From Clostridium sp. UBA701 (GTDB lineage: Bacteria > Bacillota > Clostridia > Clostridiales > Clostridiaceae): a DNA stretch of 64,000 bases. The notes under the pieces are model-generated. The model worked only from the letters and a program-made list of their open reading frames with translations, had not been told where the DNA came from and ran no database searches. This document shows, one piece after another, positions 34,449 to 43,554 of this stretch. The DNA lies in assembly GCA_002298125.1 (NCBI GenBank), contig DBMJ01000015.1, positions 124,001 through 188,000 on the forward strand, in the 5' to 3' direction. The translations under genes were made by a program, and so were the position numbers. Numbering within the stretch: the stretch's first letter is position 1; each line of letters opens with the position of its first letter.

Positions 34449-34928
34449 ATGTGCAAAAATGTTTTAACTGAGGGAAAATATCTTGAATTGGAGGAATTTA
34501 TTAACAGCCTTCCTGACAAAAAGGGTGCCCTTATTGAGGTTCTCCATAAGGCACAGCATATCTTCGGTTATCTACCAAAAGAAGTACAGCTTTTTGTAGC
34601 TCAGAAATTGGACCTACCTGCATCTAAAGTATTTGGTGTGGTAAGCTTTTACTCATACTTTACTACAGAACCAAGAGGAGAATTTGTAGTAAATGTATGC
34701 ATGGGAACTGCTTGCTTTGTCCGTGGAGCAGCAGCTGTACTAGAAGAATTGGAGAAAGACTTAGGAATAAAGGTTGGACAAACTACTCCAGATGGAAAAT
34801 TCACTATTGAAGTGTTGCGCTGTGTTGGAGCTTGTGGATTAGCTCCAGTAGTAATGGTCAATGACAGAGTATATGGACACGTAACTCCACAGGATATAAA
34901 AAATATTCTTGCAGAATATCAGGATTAG
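34449..34928 (+). CDS. hydC: NADH-linked [FeFe]-hydrogenase, NuoE-like [2Fe-2S] subunit
   Basis: The 159-residue protein has the NuoE/HndA helical N terminus and the thioredoxin-fold [2Fe-2S] site: CMGTACFVRGA (about 90) and LRCVGACGLAPV (about 134). It is the small electron-transfer subunit of the multimeric hydrogenase made with the next two genes. AAGGAGG lies before the ATG, and the next gene starts 12 bp after the stop. It is the first gene of the operon. Confidence 0.9.
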   Translation: MCKNVLTEGKYLELEEFINSLPDKKGALIEVLHKAQHIFGYLPKEVQLFVAQKLDLPASKVFGVVSFYSYFTTEPRGEFVVNVCMGTACFVRGAAAVLEELEKDLGIKVGQTTPDGKFTIEVLRCVGACGLAPVVMVNDRVYGHVTPQDIKNILAEYQD

Positions 34929-34940
34929 GAGGGGCTCGAA

Positions 34941-36818
34941 TTGAATAAAATCCGTTCTTATGAAGAATTGCAAAAATTACACCAAGATTTTAAACCACTT
35001 TTAAAAGCAAGGCACCATGAGGAAGCCCATGAAAGCCATATTATAGACATACTGGTTTGCGGTGGAACAGGATGTAAAGCTTCTCAGAGTGATAAGATTG
35101 TAGAAAACTTTAATAAATACGTAACTGAAGCCAATTTAGGCAGTAAAGTTAATGTATCATTAACAGGCTGCTTTGGTTTCTGTGAAAAAGGACCCATCGT
35201 AAAAATATGTCCAGATAATGTGTTTTATGTTCATGTATCTCCAAATGATGTAGAGGAAATAGTAAAAGAGCACCTTGTTGGTGGCAAAATTGTAGAGAGA
35301 CTACTTTATGAAGAGCCTACTCTTAAAGAAAAGGTAAAGACGCAGGATGAAATGTCCTTCTATAAAAAGCAGCATAGAGTTGCCCTTAGAAACTGTGGAC
35401 TTATAAATCCTGAGAAAATCGAAGAATATATTGCATGTGAAGGCTATTTAGCACTTGGTAAAGTATTATCTTCCATGACTCAAGATCAGGTTATTCAGAC
35501 TATGATAGACTCAGGTCTTCGTGGAAGAGGCGGTGGCGGATTCTCCACTGGTCAGAAATGGTTGTTTACTAAGAAAAGTCAGGCTGAACAGAAATATATT
35601 ATATGTAATGCAGATGAAGGTGACCCAGGTGCTTTCATGGATAGATCCATACTTGAAGGTGACCCAAATTCAGTTATTGAAGCCATGGCCATAGCAGGCT
35701 ATGCCATAGGAGCATCAAAAGGATATATATATATAAGAGCTGAGTATCCTCTAGCAATTAACAGATTAAAGATTGCAATACAAGAGGCTCGTGAAGCTGG
35801 ACTCTTAGGAGAAAATATTCTTGGAACTCCCTTTAACTTTGATGTTGAGTTAAAATACGGTGCAGGAGCTTTTGTTTGTGGAGAAGAAACTGCCCTGATA
35901 CACTCCATAGAAGGTAATCGTGGAGAACCTACTACTAAACCACCTTTCCCTGCTGTAAGTGGTTTATGGGAAAAGCCGACTTGTGTTAATAACGTAGAAA
36001 CCTATGCAAATATTCCACCTATCTATTTAAATGGACCAGAATGGTTAAATACCATAGGAACAAAAACCTCAAAGGGAACTAAGGTTTTCGCTCTTGCAGG
36101 CAAAATAAATAACGTAGGGCTTGTTGAAGTACCAATGGGAACAAGCTTAAGAGAAATCATATACGACATTGGTGGAGGCATCAAAAACGGTAGAAAGTTT
36201 AAAGCAGTACAAACGGGTGGTCCTTCTGGTGGATGTATTCCTGCTAGCCTTATTGATACAGCTATAGATTATGAATCTTTAAGTGCCATTGGATCTATGA
36301 TGGGTTCTGGTGGAATGATAGTTATGGATGAAGATAATTGCATGGTGGATATTGCTAAATTTTATTTAGAATTTACTGTAGATGAATCCTGTGGTAAATG
36401 TACACCCTGTCGTGTAGGTAATAAAAGATTGCTTGAAATTTTAACTAGAATAACTCAGGGAAAAGGAACTGAACAGGATTTGGCAGACCTTAAGGAATTG
36501 GCTGAAACCATAAAGGATACCTCACTATGTGGTCTTGGTCAAACTGCACCTAACCCAGTATTAAGCACTATGAAATATTTTATGGACGAATATGAAGCAC
36601 ATATTATAGAGAAGCGTTGTCCTGCTGGTGTATGTCAGGCACTTTTACAGTATCAAATCACTGATAAATGTATCGGATGTACAAAATGTGCAAGAAATTG
36701 TCCTGCATCCTGTATTAGCGGTAGAGTTAAAGAGAAGCATTTAATCGATCAGAGTAAATGCTTAAAGTGCGGCGCTTGTCAGACTGCTTGTCCAGTTAAC
36801 GCCATCATTAAAAAATAA
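34941..36818 (+). CDS. hydB: NADH-linked [FeFe]-hydrogenase, NuoF-like flavoprotein subunit
   Basis: The 625-residue subunit starts at TTG, set by AGGAGGGG seven bases upstream. Order: N-terminal [2Fe-2S] thioredoxin-fold domain (ILVCGGTGCKASQS, LTGCFGFCEKGP, about 35-90); FMN/NADH domain with GLRGRGGGGFSTGQKW and CNADEGDPGAFMDRS (about 195-235); [4Fe-4S] motif ESCGKCTPCRVG (about 485); and two C-terminal ferredoxin clusters CIGCTKCARNCP and CLKCGACQTACP (about 575-620). It oxidises or reduces NAD(H). With HydA and HydC, relatives couple NADH and ferredoxin to H2 by electron bifurcation. That coupling is inferred here from subunit make-up. Confidence 0.92.
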   Translation: MNKIRSYEELQKLHQDFKPLLKARHHEEAHESHIIDILVCGGTGCKASQSDKIVENFNKYVTEANLGSKVNVSLTGCFGFCEKGPIVKICPDNVFYVHVSPNDVEEIVKEHLVGGKIVERLLYEEPTLKEKVKTQDEMSFYKKQHRVALRNCGLINPEKIEEYIACEGYLALGKVLSSMTQDQVIQTMIDSGLRGRGGGGFSTGQKWLFTKKSQAEQKYIICNADEGDPGAFMDRSILEGDPNSVIEAMAIAGYAIGASKGYIYIRAEYPLAINRLKIAIQEAREAGLLGENILGTPFNFDVELKYGAGAFVCGEETALIHSIEGNRGEPTTKPPFPAVSGLWEKPTCVNNVETYANIPPIYLNGPEWLNTIGTKTSKGTKVFALAGKINNVGLVEVPMGTSLREIIYDIGGGIKNGRKFKAVQTGGPSGGCIPASLIDTAIDYESLSAIGSMMGSGGMIVMDEDNCMVDIAKFYLEFTVDESCGKCTPCRVGNKRLLEILTRITQGKGTEQDLADLKELAETIKDTSLCGLGQTAPNPVLSTMKYFMDEYEAHIIEKRCPAGVCQALLQYQITDKCIGCTKCARNCPASCISGRVKEKHLIDQSKCLKCGACQTACPVNAIIKK

Positions 36819-36852
36819 CTGTTTTGCTTAAAATATGAAAGAGGTGAATAGT

Positions 36853-38595
36853 TTGAGTTTAGTTACTGTTACTATAAATAATAAAACCATTCAAGTAGAG
36901 GAAGGCAGTACAATACTTGAGGCAGCTGCGCTGCTAAACATTAAAATACCAACTCTCTGCCATCTTAATTTGCATGGTACAAAAATGGTAAACCAAACCG
37001 CATCCTGCCGTGTATGCGTGGTTGAGGTTCAGGGAAGAAGAAATCTTGCCCCCTCCTGTGCTACTCCAGTATTTGACGGAATGGTTGTAAAGACAGATAC
37101 AGTAAGAGCTATACGTGCAAGAAGAACTGTAGTTGAATTATTACTGTCAGACCATCCAAAGGATTGCTTAATTTGCGAAAAAAACACTGATTGTGAATTG
37201 CAGCAACTAGCTGCAGATTTAGGAGTTAGAGAGATCCCCTTCAAAGGTGAAATTTCCACCTATGAGAAGGATGACAGCAGCTCCTCTATTGTAAGAGACT
37301 TAGATAAATGTATACTCTGTAGAAGATGTGAAACCATGTGTAATAAGGTTCAAACCGTTAATGCACTTTCCGGAGTAGATAGGGGCTTTAGGACTGTAGT
37401 AGCACCAGCATTTTCACTTCCAATGAATGAAACAAGCTGTACTTTTTGCGGACAGTGTGTAGCAGTTTGTCCTACTGGAGCACTTACAGAAGTAAATAAT
37501 GTAAGAAAAGTATGGAGAGCTTTAAATGATGAAAAAAAATATGTAATTGTTCAAACTGCACCAGCAGTAAGAGCAGCTCTAGGGGAAGAATTTGGTCTAG
37601 AACCTGGAACTCTTGTTACTGGGAAATTAGTAACGGCACTAAAAAATCTTGGTTTTGATAAGGTATTTGACACAGACTTTGCAGCTGACTTAACCATTAT
37701 GGAAGAAGCTACAGAATTTATTGATAGGCTTCAAAATGGCGGAAGGCTTCCTATTCTTACAAGCTGCTGCCCAGGTTGGGTTAAATTCTTTGAACACCAA
37801 TTTAGCGACATGCTAGATATACCTTCTACCTGTAAATCCCCACAGGAAATGTTTGGCGCTGTAGCAAAGACATACTTAGCTCAGAAGTTAAATATTGATC
37901 CTAAAAACTTGATAGTAGTTTCTGTTATGCCTTGCTTGGCTAAAAAATATGAAGCTGCGAGACCAGAATTTGGTCGTAATGGAGTACAGGACGTTGATAT
38001 AGTTATCAGTACAAGAGAATTGGCTAAGATGTTAAAGGAAGCAGGATTAGACTTTAATTCCCTAGAAGATAGTGATTTTGACCAACCACTAGGTGAGTCC
38101 ACAGGTGCTTCAGTAATATTTGGCGCTACTGGTGGAGTTCTTGAAGCAGCTTTAAGAACAGCATACGAATGGTTAACTGAGGAAACACTAGAAAATGTTG
38201 ATTTTAACGCCGTAAGAGGTATGGAAGGCATAAGAGAAGCTACAGTTAAGATAAATGATATGGATGTAAATGTTGCTGTAGCACACGGATTAGGTAATGC
38301 TAGAAAGTTGCTTGAATCAATAAGAGAAGGAAAAGCAAATTACCACGCTATCGAAATAATGGCATGTCCTGGTGGATGTATTGGTGGCGGTGGTCAACCA
38401 TATATCAAGGGAGATACTGACATATTAAAGGCAAGATCTAAGGCTATTTATGCTGAAGATGAAGGAAAAGCCTTGAGAAAATCCCATGAGAACCCAGCAA
38501 TTAAAAAGCTTTATGAAGAGTTCCTGGGAAAACCAAATGGTGAAAAATCTCATGAATTACTTCATACTCATTATAAGAAAAGACAAAAGATGTAA
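36853..38595 (+). CDS. hydA: [FeFe]-hydrogenase catalytic subunit
   Basis: The TTG at 36853 follows GAGGTG by six bases; the ATG at 36835 has no site, so I take the TTG (580 residues). Domains: plant-type [2Fe-2S] (CHLNLHG...SCRVC...SCATP), the His/Cys3 cluster (HPKDCLICEKNTDCELQ), two [4Fe-4S] (CILCRRCETMC, CTFCGQCVAVC) and the H-cluster domain with all three signatures: TSCCPGWVKFFE, MPCLAKKYEAARPE and EIMACPGGCIGGGGQP. It makes or uses H2. It is 34 bp after hydB and ends at a strong terminator. Maturases HydE/F/G are not in the window. Confidence 0.94.
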   Translation: MSLVTVTINNKTIQVEEGSTILEAAALLNIKIPTLCHLNLHGTKMVNQTASCRVCVVEVQGRRNLAPSCATPVFDGMVVKTDTVRAIRARRTVVELLLSDHPKDCLICEKNTDCELQQLAADLGVREIPFKGEISTYEKDDSSSSIVRDLDKCILCRRCETMCNKVQTVNALSGVDRGFRTVVAPAFSLPMNETSCTFCGQCVAVCPTGALTEVNNVRKVWRALNDEKKYVIVQTAPAVRAALGEEFGLEPGTLVTGKLVTALKNLGFDKVFDTDFAADLTIMEEATEFIDRLQNGGRLPILTSCCPGWVKFFEHQFSDMLDIPSTCKSPQEMFGAVAKTYLAQKLNIDPKNLIVVSVMPCLAKKYEAARPEFGRNGVQDVDIVISTRELAKMLKEAGLDFNSLEDSDFDQPLGESTGASVIFGATGGVLEAALRTAYEWLTEETLENVDFNAVRGMEGIREATVKINDMDVNVAVAHGLGNARKLLESIREGKANYHAIEIMACPGGCIGGGGQPYIKGDTDILKARSKAIYAEDEGKALRKSHENPAIKKLYEEFLGKPNGEKSHELLHTHYKKRQKM

Positions 38596-38627
38596 TTATA
38601 GTTGAATCAAATACACACACACAAATA

Positions 38628-38653
38628 AGGACCTCTTAAGAGGTCCTCTTTTT
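38628..38653. terminator. terminator of the hydABC-type operon
   Basis: AGGACCTCTT / AAGAGGTCCT perfect arms with CTTTTT after; it lies between convergent operons. A short CA repeat stands just before. Confidence 0.88.
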
Positions 38654-38659
38654 GTGCAT

Positions 38660-39832
38660 TTATATATAGTTAACTTCCACATTCTTACCTAGCCTTTTTA
38701 GCATGGCTACTAATTCATCCACTATCTTAAGCTTTATGCTAAGGTCAGCAGGAAAGTTTGGATTTTGATGTGCTGGATTTATGGCTTTACCAACCCATAG
38801 ATTGATATGAGTGCATTCTTCAACAAGAATTTTCCCAAGCCTTGATGCACCATCTCTACCTGAAAATAATTGTGTTATGTTCTCCCCTGCCACAGGATTG
38901 GAATATTTCTTAATTTTGTCTAAGGTTTTACTCAAGGTCAATACCCCTTCAGTAACTAAATCTATACCGTAGATGGATGCTGTAGGAGGTATTTCCGGGT
39001 CAATATATTCCATATCTACTCTCATGGTCATTCCTAGTTCTCTCTCAACAATATTAGCAGCAGTTCCACCACATACTACCTTTTTGCCAGAGCTTTTACG
39101 CAGCTTTTCTACTATCCACTTGTCGACCTCCCTGTTTATTGGTGGTCCCGTAAACATATTCACCACTTCAGGTCTTCTAAGCTTGATTGCTGCTACTGTA
39201 GCATCATCACCAGGTTTATTTGCGTATAAGTCTCTGCACACTTCTATTAAATCCTTGGTGAGGTGTTTAGCACATACATATTTTGAAGTACGTTTCACAA
39301 GATAATCTGCTACATTCTCCCACTGCCAGCCTAGATTTAATATATAACCTACCCCAGCATGAATAACTCCATCACTAACCATGGTTAAAATGTCACCCAG
39401 CTCTAGCTGAAAACTACTCTCTTTAACAACTTTACCTTGTACAACTTTTGATTTTCTTTCAAAATTTATGAGCTTATCACCCTTCATATAGAAAACAGGA
39501 GGGTTATCATATTCCACAATATAAACTCTTCCATCGTTATATATCTTTATGATGCTGAAGGTGGCATAGGCTATATTTCTCACTTTACACACTGGTAAAG
39601 TCCCAACTATAGTATCGATGGTTTCATCTATAGAAGCACCCTCTTTTAGCATGGTCACTAAAATCTTAGAGGTTAGAGTAGCAAGAATATTGGCCTTTAC
39701 TCCACTCCCAAGCCCATCCGCCAATACTACAATGGTAGCATCCTCTGTTCTTATGATATCTACCTTATCTCCACACAATTCTTCTCCCTGTTTATTTAGA
39801 CAATCATAGGATACATCTATAAAATAACTCAT
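38660..39832 (-). CDS. SpoIIE-type PP2C serine/threonine phosphatase of the sensory hydrogenase module
   Basis: In this 390-residue protein the phosphatase core shows VVLADGLGSGVKANILA (about 33), the metal-binding MVSDGVIHAG (about 150) and GDDATVAAIKL (about 210). A further C-terminal part (about 225-385) has no clear family. It overlaps the upstream sensory hydrogenase gene by four bases (ATGA), so the two are translated together. Phosphatases in this position are known next to group C (HydS-type) hydrogenases. They would remove phosphate from an unknown partner, perhaps an anti-anti-sigma-like protein. No kinase or STAS protein is in the window. Confidence 0.85.
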   Translation of the reverse strand: MSYFIDVSYDCLNKQGEELCGDKVDIIRTEDATIVVLADGLGSGVKANILATLTSKILVTMLKEGASIDETIDTIVGTLPVCKVRNIAYATFSIIKIYNDGRVYIVEYDNPPVFYMKGDKLINFERKSKVVQGKVVKESSFQLELGDILTMVSDGVIHAGVGYILNLGWQWENVADYLVKRTSKYVCAKHLTKDLIEVCRDLYANKPGDDATVAAIKLRRPEVVNMFTGPPINREVDKWIVEKLRKSSGKKVVCGGTAANIVERELGMTMRVDMEYIDPEIPPTASIYGIDLVTEGVLTLSKTLDKIKKYSNPVAGENITQLFSGRDGASRLGKILVEECTHINLWVGKAINPAHQNPNFPADLSIKLKIVDELVAMLKRLGKNVEVNYI

Positions 39833-41544
39833 CTTATTTCACCATCTTCTCCTGCGGTAATTTTCTTTAGTTTTGTCAGGATCATTTTAGTTTCAGCGGT
39901 GGTTTCCCCAAGAAGGCTAGCTATTTCCTGGGCTACTCTCATTTGCTTATCAATTACCTCTTGAGCAACATTTAATGTATTCTCTCTAACTCTTTGCAAT
40001 TCTTCTTTATTTTTTTCCTCAGATTTTATATTTAGCATGGTACAAAGAAGAATCTGTTCCTTTTCCAAGTATATAATGCTTTTTAAAACTACCAAATCAT
40101 ATTGAGGATATATTACTTTAAGTCCCAGCATATCCTGCTTTGTATCTCTTACCTTAACAAAATCTGAGGGATCAAAAATATTTTCTATAGATTTATTCTT
40201 AACCTCCTCTGCTTTAAGTTTAAAGGCAATTTCTGCTGCAGGATTAAACTCCTTTACAACTAAGTCCTCATCTAACATTATAATTATGTTAGGAGTACTC
40301 TCAAAAATAATATTAGTAAGACTCTCTGCCTTTGTTCTCATATAGTGTAAGCACATAGTTGACTCTGCCATACCATGGTACACTGCAGCAGCCTTCTCTC
40401 TGCAGGTATTATAGCCGCATACTCCACAGTTTAGCTCATCTGCCTCCACTACCTTTCCCATTTCCTTGAGTATTTTTCTTATATCATCCTCACTAGGCTG
40501 CTGGGGCTCTATAGCTTTAGAGCGAAAGGACCTATAAAAATTTAAATCTTTAATAACAAGCTTAACCTCAGGTTTAACAATATCCTTTTTTGAATTTAGG
40601 TAATTCTTTACCCAATGTCTTCTTGTATAACTACAAAAACCGTTGTCTGGCATAGCAGGACCACCAATACAGCTCTCATTGCAAGCACTAAGCTCTATAC
40701 AGAGGTTGGACACATTACCCTTTTCCATGGCCTGAAAAAGTTCCATACATTCCTCAGTGCCACATACAGTAATCTTGTCCATATTATCTCTTACTGTTAG
40801 TCCATCCAGTATGCCACCAATTACAGGGAACCTTCTTCCTTCTAGAAGAGAATTTTCATCAAACTCCGCTTTGGGAAGCTTATCAAGTTCTATACCCTCT
40901 TCCTGGAACCAATGTGCAAGCTCTTCAAAGGTCAATACTGCATCAATATGATCGTGTTCACTATATTCAGAAGCCTCAGCTTTTTTTGCATAACATGGTC
41001 CTATAAATACTGTAAATACATCTTCTCCATATTGTGATTTTAATATCTTACCATGAGTCATCATGGGAGAAAGCACTGGCAGCATGTATTTTATAAGACT
41101 TGGGAAATAGGTTTCTATAAGATAGTTCCCAGAAGGACAGCAAGTAGTGATATAGTTGCTTTGTGGCTTAGTATCAATATACTGCTGATACTCATGGAGT
41201 ACTATATATGCTCCTATGGCAGTTTCTTCAACTCTAGTAAAGCCAAGTTTTTTTAATGCAGACACCAATGCCTTGCTATCTTCACCAAAGGCTCCAGCAA
41301 AGGATGGGGCTACACTTACCATTACCTTCGAATTATTTTTAAGCTTTTCCTTAACTGCTTCTAAGTCGCTTTCAATATTACGCGCATTTTGTGGACATAC
41401 AATCATACAGTGACCACAGGCAATACACCTTTCATCTACCACCTCAGCCTGTTCATGATGAAATTTTATAGCTTTAACAGGACAAGCTCTTAAACACTTA
41501 TAGCAATTCTTACAGTTAGCTTTAGAAAAATTAACAAAACTCAA
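39829..41544 (-). CDS. sensory (HydS-like) [FeFe]-hydrogenase with PAS domain
   Basis: Order in 571 residues: two [4Fe-4S] motifs (CKNCYKCLRAC at 11-21, CIACGHCMIVC at 40-50); an H-cluster domain (about 70-310) with TTCCPSGNYLIE (Cys135/136), GPCYAKKAEA (Cys184) and ELSACNESCIGG (Cys288/292); a four-Cys [4Fe-4S] domain (CGVCGYNTC, 373-381, plus Cys398); a PAS domain (about 408-505); and a C-terminal coiled helix. All cluster-binding Cys of the H-cluster are kept, but neighbouring residues (PSGNY for PGWVK, G for M before PC) differ from catalytic enzymes. It is therefore probably a sensor that signals to the phosphatase. Confidence 0.85.
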   Translation of the reverse strand: MSFVNFSKANCKNCYKCLRACPVKAIKFHHEQAEVVDERCIACGHCMIVCPQNARNIESDLEAVKEKLKNNSKVMVSVAPSFAGAFGEDSKALVSALKKLGFTRVEETAIGAYIVLHEYQQYIDTKPQSNYITTCCPSGNYLIETYFPSLIKYMLPVLSPMMTHGKILKSQYGEDVFTVFIGPCYAKKAEASEYSEHDHIDAVLTFEELAHWFQEEGIELDKLPKAEFDENSLLEGRRFPVIGGILDGLTVRDNMDKITVCGTEECMELFQAMEKGNVSNLCIELSACNESCIGGPAMPDNGFCSYTRRHWVKNYLNSKKDIVKPEVKLVIKDLNFYRSFRSKAIEPQQPSEDDIRKILKEMGKVVEADELNCGVCGYNTCREKAAAVYHGMAESTMCLHYMRTKAESLTNIIFESTPNIIIMLDEDLVVKEFNPAAEIAFKLKAEEVKNKSIENIFDPSDFVKVRDTKQDMLGLKVIYPQYDLVVLKSIIYLEKEQILLCTMLNIKSEEKNKEELQRVRENTLNVAQEVIDKQMRVAQEIASLLGETTAETKMILTKLKKITAGEDGEIR

Positions 41545-41788
41545 TTTGTAACCTCCTCATTATTTCCTCTTTGAAAAAATCTCTTACGTTTTCAGGAGCC
41601 AAGGAATAAATATTCTCCTCCACTTTAACTGATACAGCCTTTGTACAATGTCCTAAACAAAAGGCTCCCTTTATTTCCACTTTATCCTGTAATTTTTCTT
41701 CCTCTATTATAGTTTGAAGTTCCTTGATAACATTATAAGAACCCTTCAAATGACATGCACTTCCAATACACACATTTATTATCAACAC
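41531..41788 (-). CDS. small [2Fe-2S] thioredoxin-like ferredoxin
   Basis: The 85-residue protein has four cluster Cys in CIGSACHLKG (about 7-12) and FCLGHCTKAVSV (about 44-48), the NuoE-type thioredoxin-like fold. It overlaps the sensory hydrogenase gene by 14 bases and is first in that operon. It likely carries electrons to or from the sensor. A short GGAGG-like site lies upstream. Confidence 0.85.
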   Translation of the reverse strand: MLIINVCIGSACHLKGSYNVIKELQTIIEEEKLQDKVEIKGAFCLGHCTKAVSVKVEENIYSLAPENVRDFFKEEIMRRLQIEFC

Positions 41789-41914
41789 TAATATTTCCTC
41801 CCATATTTCATAAATTCTATCTGTATATTTTCTACTAATATAATATATATATTATAAGTATACAATATTGTTATTTTTTTATCAATATAATAACCTATAT
41901 TTACTCTATTTTCA

Positions 41915-41943
41915 TTGACAATAAATTCATATTATTATATTAT
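41915..41943 (+). promoter_or_regulatory. sigma-A promoter of gltX
   Basis: TTGACA (41915-41920), a 17-bp spacer and TATTAT (41938-41943). The predicted start near 41950 gives a leader of about 86 bases. Confidence 0.7.
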
Positions 41944-41973
41944 ATTTATACGCTCTAATATCATAAGCACAGC

Positions 41974-42004
41974 ACTCCTTTCGTTCTGAAAGAATGAGAG
42001 GAGT
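41974..42004 (+). promoter_or_regulatory. hairpin in the gltX leader
   Basis: ACTCCT / AGGAGT outer arms with an inner TTCT-GAA-AGAA stem, followed by TTTATTTTAT. It could be an attenuator or an mRNA-stabilising hairpin. No T-box sequence is seen. Confidence 0.45.
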
Positions 42005-42035
42005 TTATTTTATACAATATAAGGGAGTGAGTACA

Positions 42036-43493
42036 ATGGATCATAATAAAATTAGAACCCGGTATGCTCCAAGCCCTACTGGATACATGCATGTTGGCAA
42101 TTTGAGAACAGCTCTTTATGCTTATCTAATTGCAAAACATGATGGTGGAGATTTTATTCTTAGAATAGAGGATACAGATCAAGAAAGATTTGTGGAGGGT
42201 GCTGTAGACGTAATCTATAATACCTTAAAGCTTACTGGACTGAATCACGATGAAGGTCCGGATGTCGGAGGCCCTGTGGGTCCATATGTCCAAAGTGAAA
42301 GAAGAAACATCTATTTAGAATATGCTGAAAAATTAGTAGAAAAGGGAGAGGCCTATTATTGTTTCTGCAATAAGGAGCGCCTTGACACTTTAAGAAGCAA
42401 TGCTGAAGCCTTAAAACGACCATTTAAATACGACAAGCACTGTATGGGCCTTTCTAGGGAGGAGGTCCAAGGTAAACTTAATAACAATGTACCCTATGTA
42501 ATAAGGCAGAATAATCCTACCACTGGAACCACTACCTTTGACGACGTTATTTACAGAAAGGTTTCAGTTGAAAATATAGAGCTTGAAGATATGATTTTAA
42601 TAAAGTCTGATGGACTTCCTACATATAATTTCGCCAACGTTGTTGATGATCACTTAATGGGAATTACTCATGTAGTAAGAGGAAGCGAGTACCTATCCTC
42701 CTCTCCAAAGTATAACAGACTTTATGAAGCCTTTGGTTGGGATATTCCAGTTTATGTACACTGTCCTCCAATAATGAAGGATGCTCATCATAAATTAAGT
42801 AAAAGGAATGGAGATGCTTCCTTTGAGGACTTAATGAGCAAGGGGTATCTAAAGGATGCAATTATGAACTATATTGCACTTTTAGGCTGGAATCCTGGAA
42901 CAACTCAAGAAATTTTCTCACTGGAGGAGCTTGTTGAGATATTTGATTATAAAAATATAAATAAATCTCCTGCAATCTTTGATAGGGCAAAGCTTAAATG
43001 GATGAATGGAGAATATATTAGAAAGCTAAGTGAAGATGAGTTCCATGCTATGGCTCTACCCTATTACAAGGAAGTCATAAAAAATCATCATATAGACCTT
43101 TTAAAGGTTAGTACCTTACTTCATTCTAGAACTGAGGTGCTCTCAGATATACCTGAAAGCATAGATTTCATAGATGAGCTTCCAGAGTATTCAAAGGATT
43201 TATATCTCCATAATAAAATGAAAACTACCTATGATAATTCCCTTGAAAACTTAAGACATGTACTTCCAATACTTAAGGAATTACAGTATTGGGATTATGA
43301 TCATCTTCATGATACTGTAATGAGCCTTATTGAAAAAAGGGGTATCAAAAATGGTCAGATGCTTTGGCCTATAAGAACAGCTCTTTCTGGTAAGCAGTTC
43401 ACCCCAGGCGGAGCCTTTGAGCTAGCAGACATCCTTGGAAAAGAGGAAAGCCTTAAGAGAATTGAAAAAGGCATTGAAATGCTTTCAAAGTAA
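42036..43493 (+). CDS. gltX: glutamyl-tRNA synthetase
   Basis: From the ATG at 42036 (GGGAGTG site; the frame extends 42 bases further up) it has 485 residues. The class I signatures are RYAPSPTGYMHVGNLRTALYAYL (HIGH motif, about 7-29) and HKLSKRNGDA (KMSKS, about 251). It charges tRNA-Glu, and in organisms lacking GlnRS also tRNA-Gln. It is monocistronic, ended by a shared terminator. Confidence 0.94.
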   Translation: MDHNKIRTRYAPSPTGYMHVGNLRTALYAYLIAKHDGGDFILRIEDTDQERFVEGAVDVIYNTLKLTGLNHDEGPDVGGPVGPYVQSERRNIYLEYAEKLVEKGEAYYCFCNKERLDTLRSNAEALKRPFKYDKHCMGLSREEVQGKLNNNVPYVIRQNNPTTGTTTFDDVIYRKVSVENIELEDMILIKSDGLPTYNFANVVDDHLMGITHVVRGSEYLSSSPKYNRLYEAFGWDIPVYVHCPPIMKDAHHKLSKRNGDASFEDLMSKGYLKDAIMNYIALLGWNPGTTQEIFSLEELVEIFDYKNINKSPAIFDRAKLKWMNGEYIRKLSEDEFHAMALPYYKEVIKNHHIDLLKVSTLLHSRTEVLSDIPESIDFIDELPEYSKDLYLHNKMKTTYDNSLENLRHVLPILKELQYWDYDHLHDTVMSLIEKRGIKNGQMLWPIRTALSGKQFTPGGAFELADILGKEESLKRIEKGIEMLSK

Positions 43494-43521
43494 TATATTA
43501 TGCAATTGTATTTATTTGATA

Positions 43522-43554
43522 AAAAAGAATCCCCAATCACAGGGGATTCTTTTT
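43522..43554. terminator. bidirectional terminator between gltX and the GntR-type gene
   Basis: 13-bp perfect arms AAAAAGAATCCCC / GGGGATTCTTTTT between convergent genes; it overlaps the stop codon of the regulator gene. Confidence 0.9.

Noticed and set aside
41950..42035. T-box riboswitch upstream of gltX
   Set aside because: The leader is only about 86 bases and no conserved T-box antiterminator sequence is seen.
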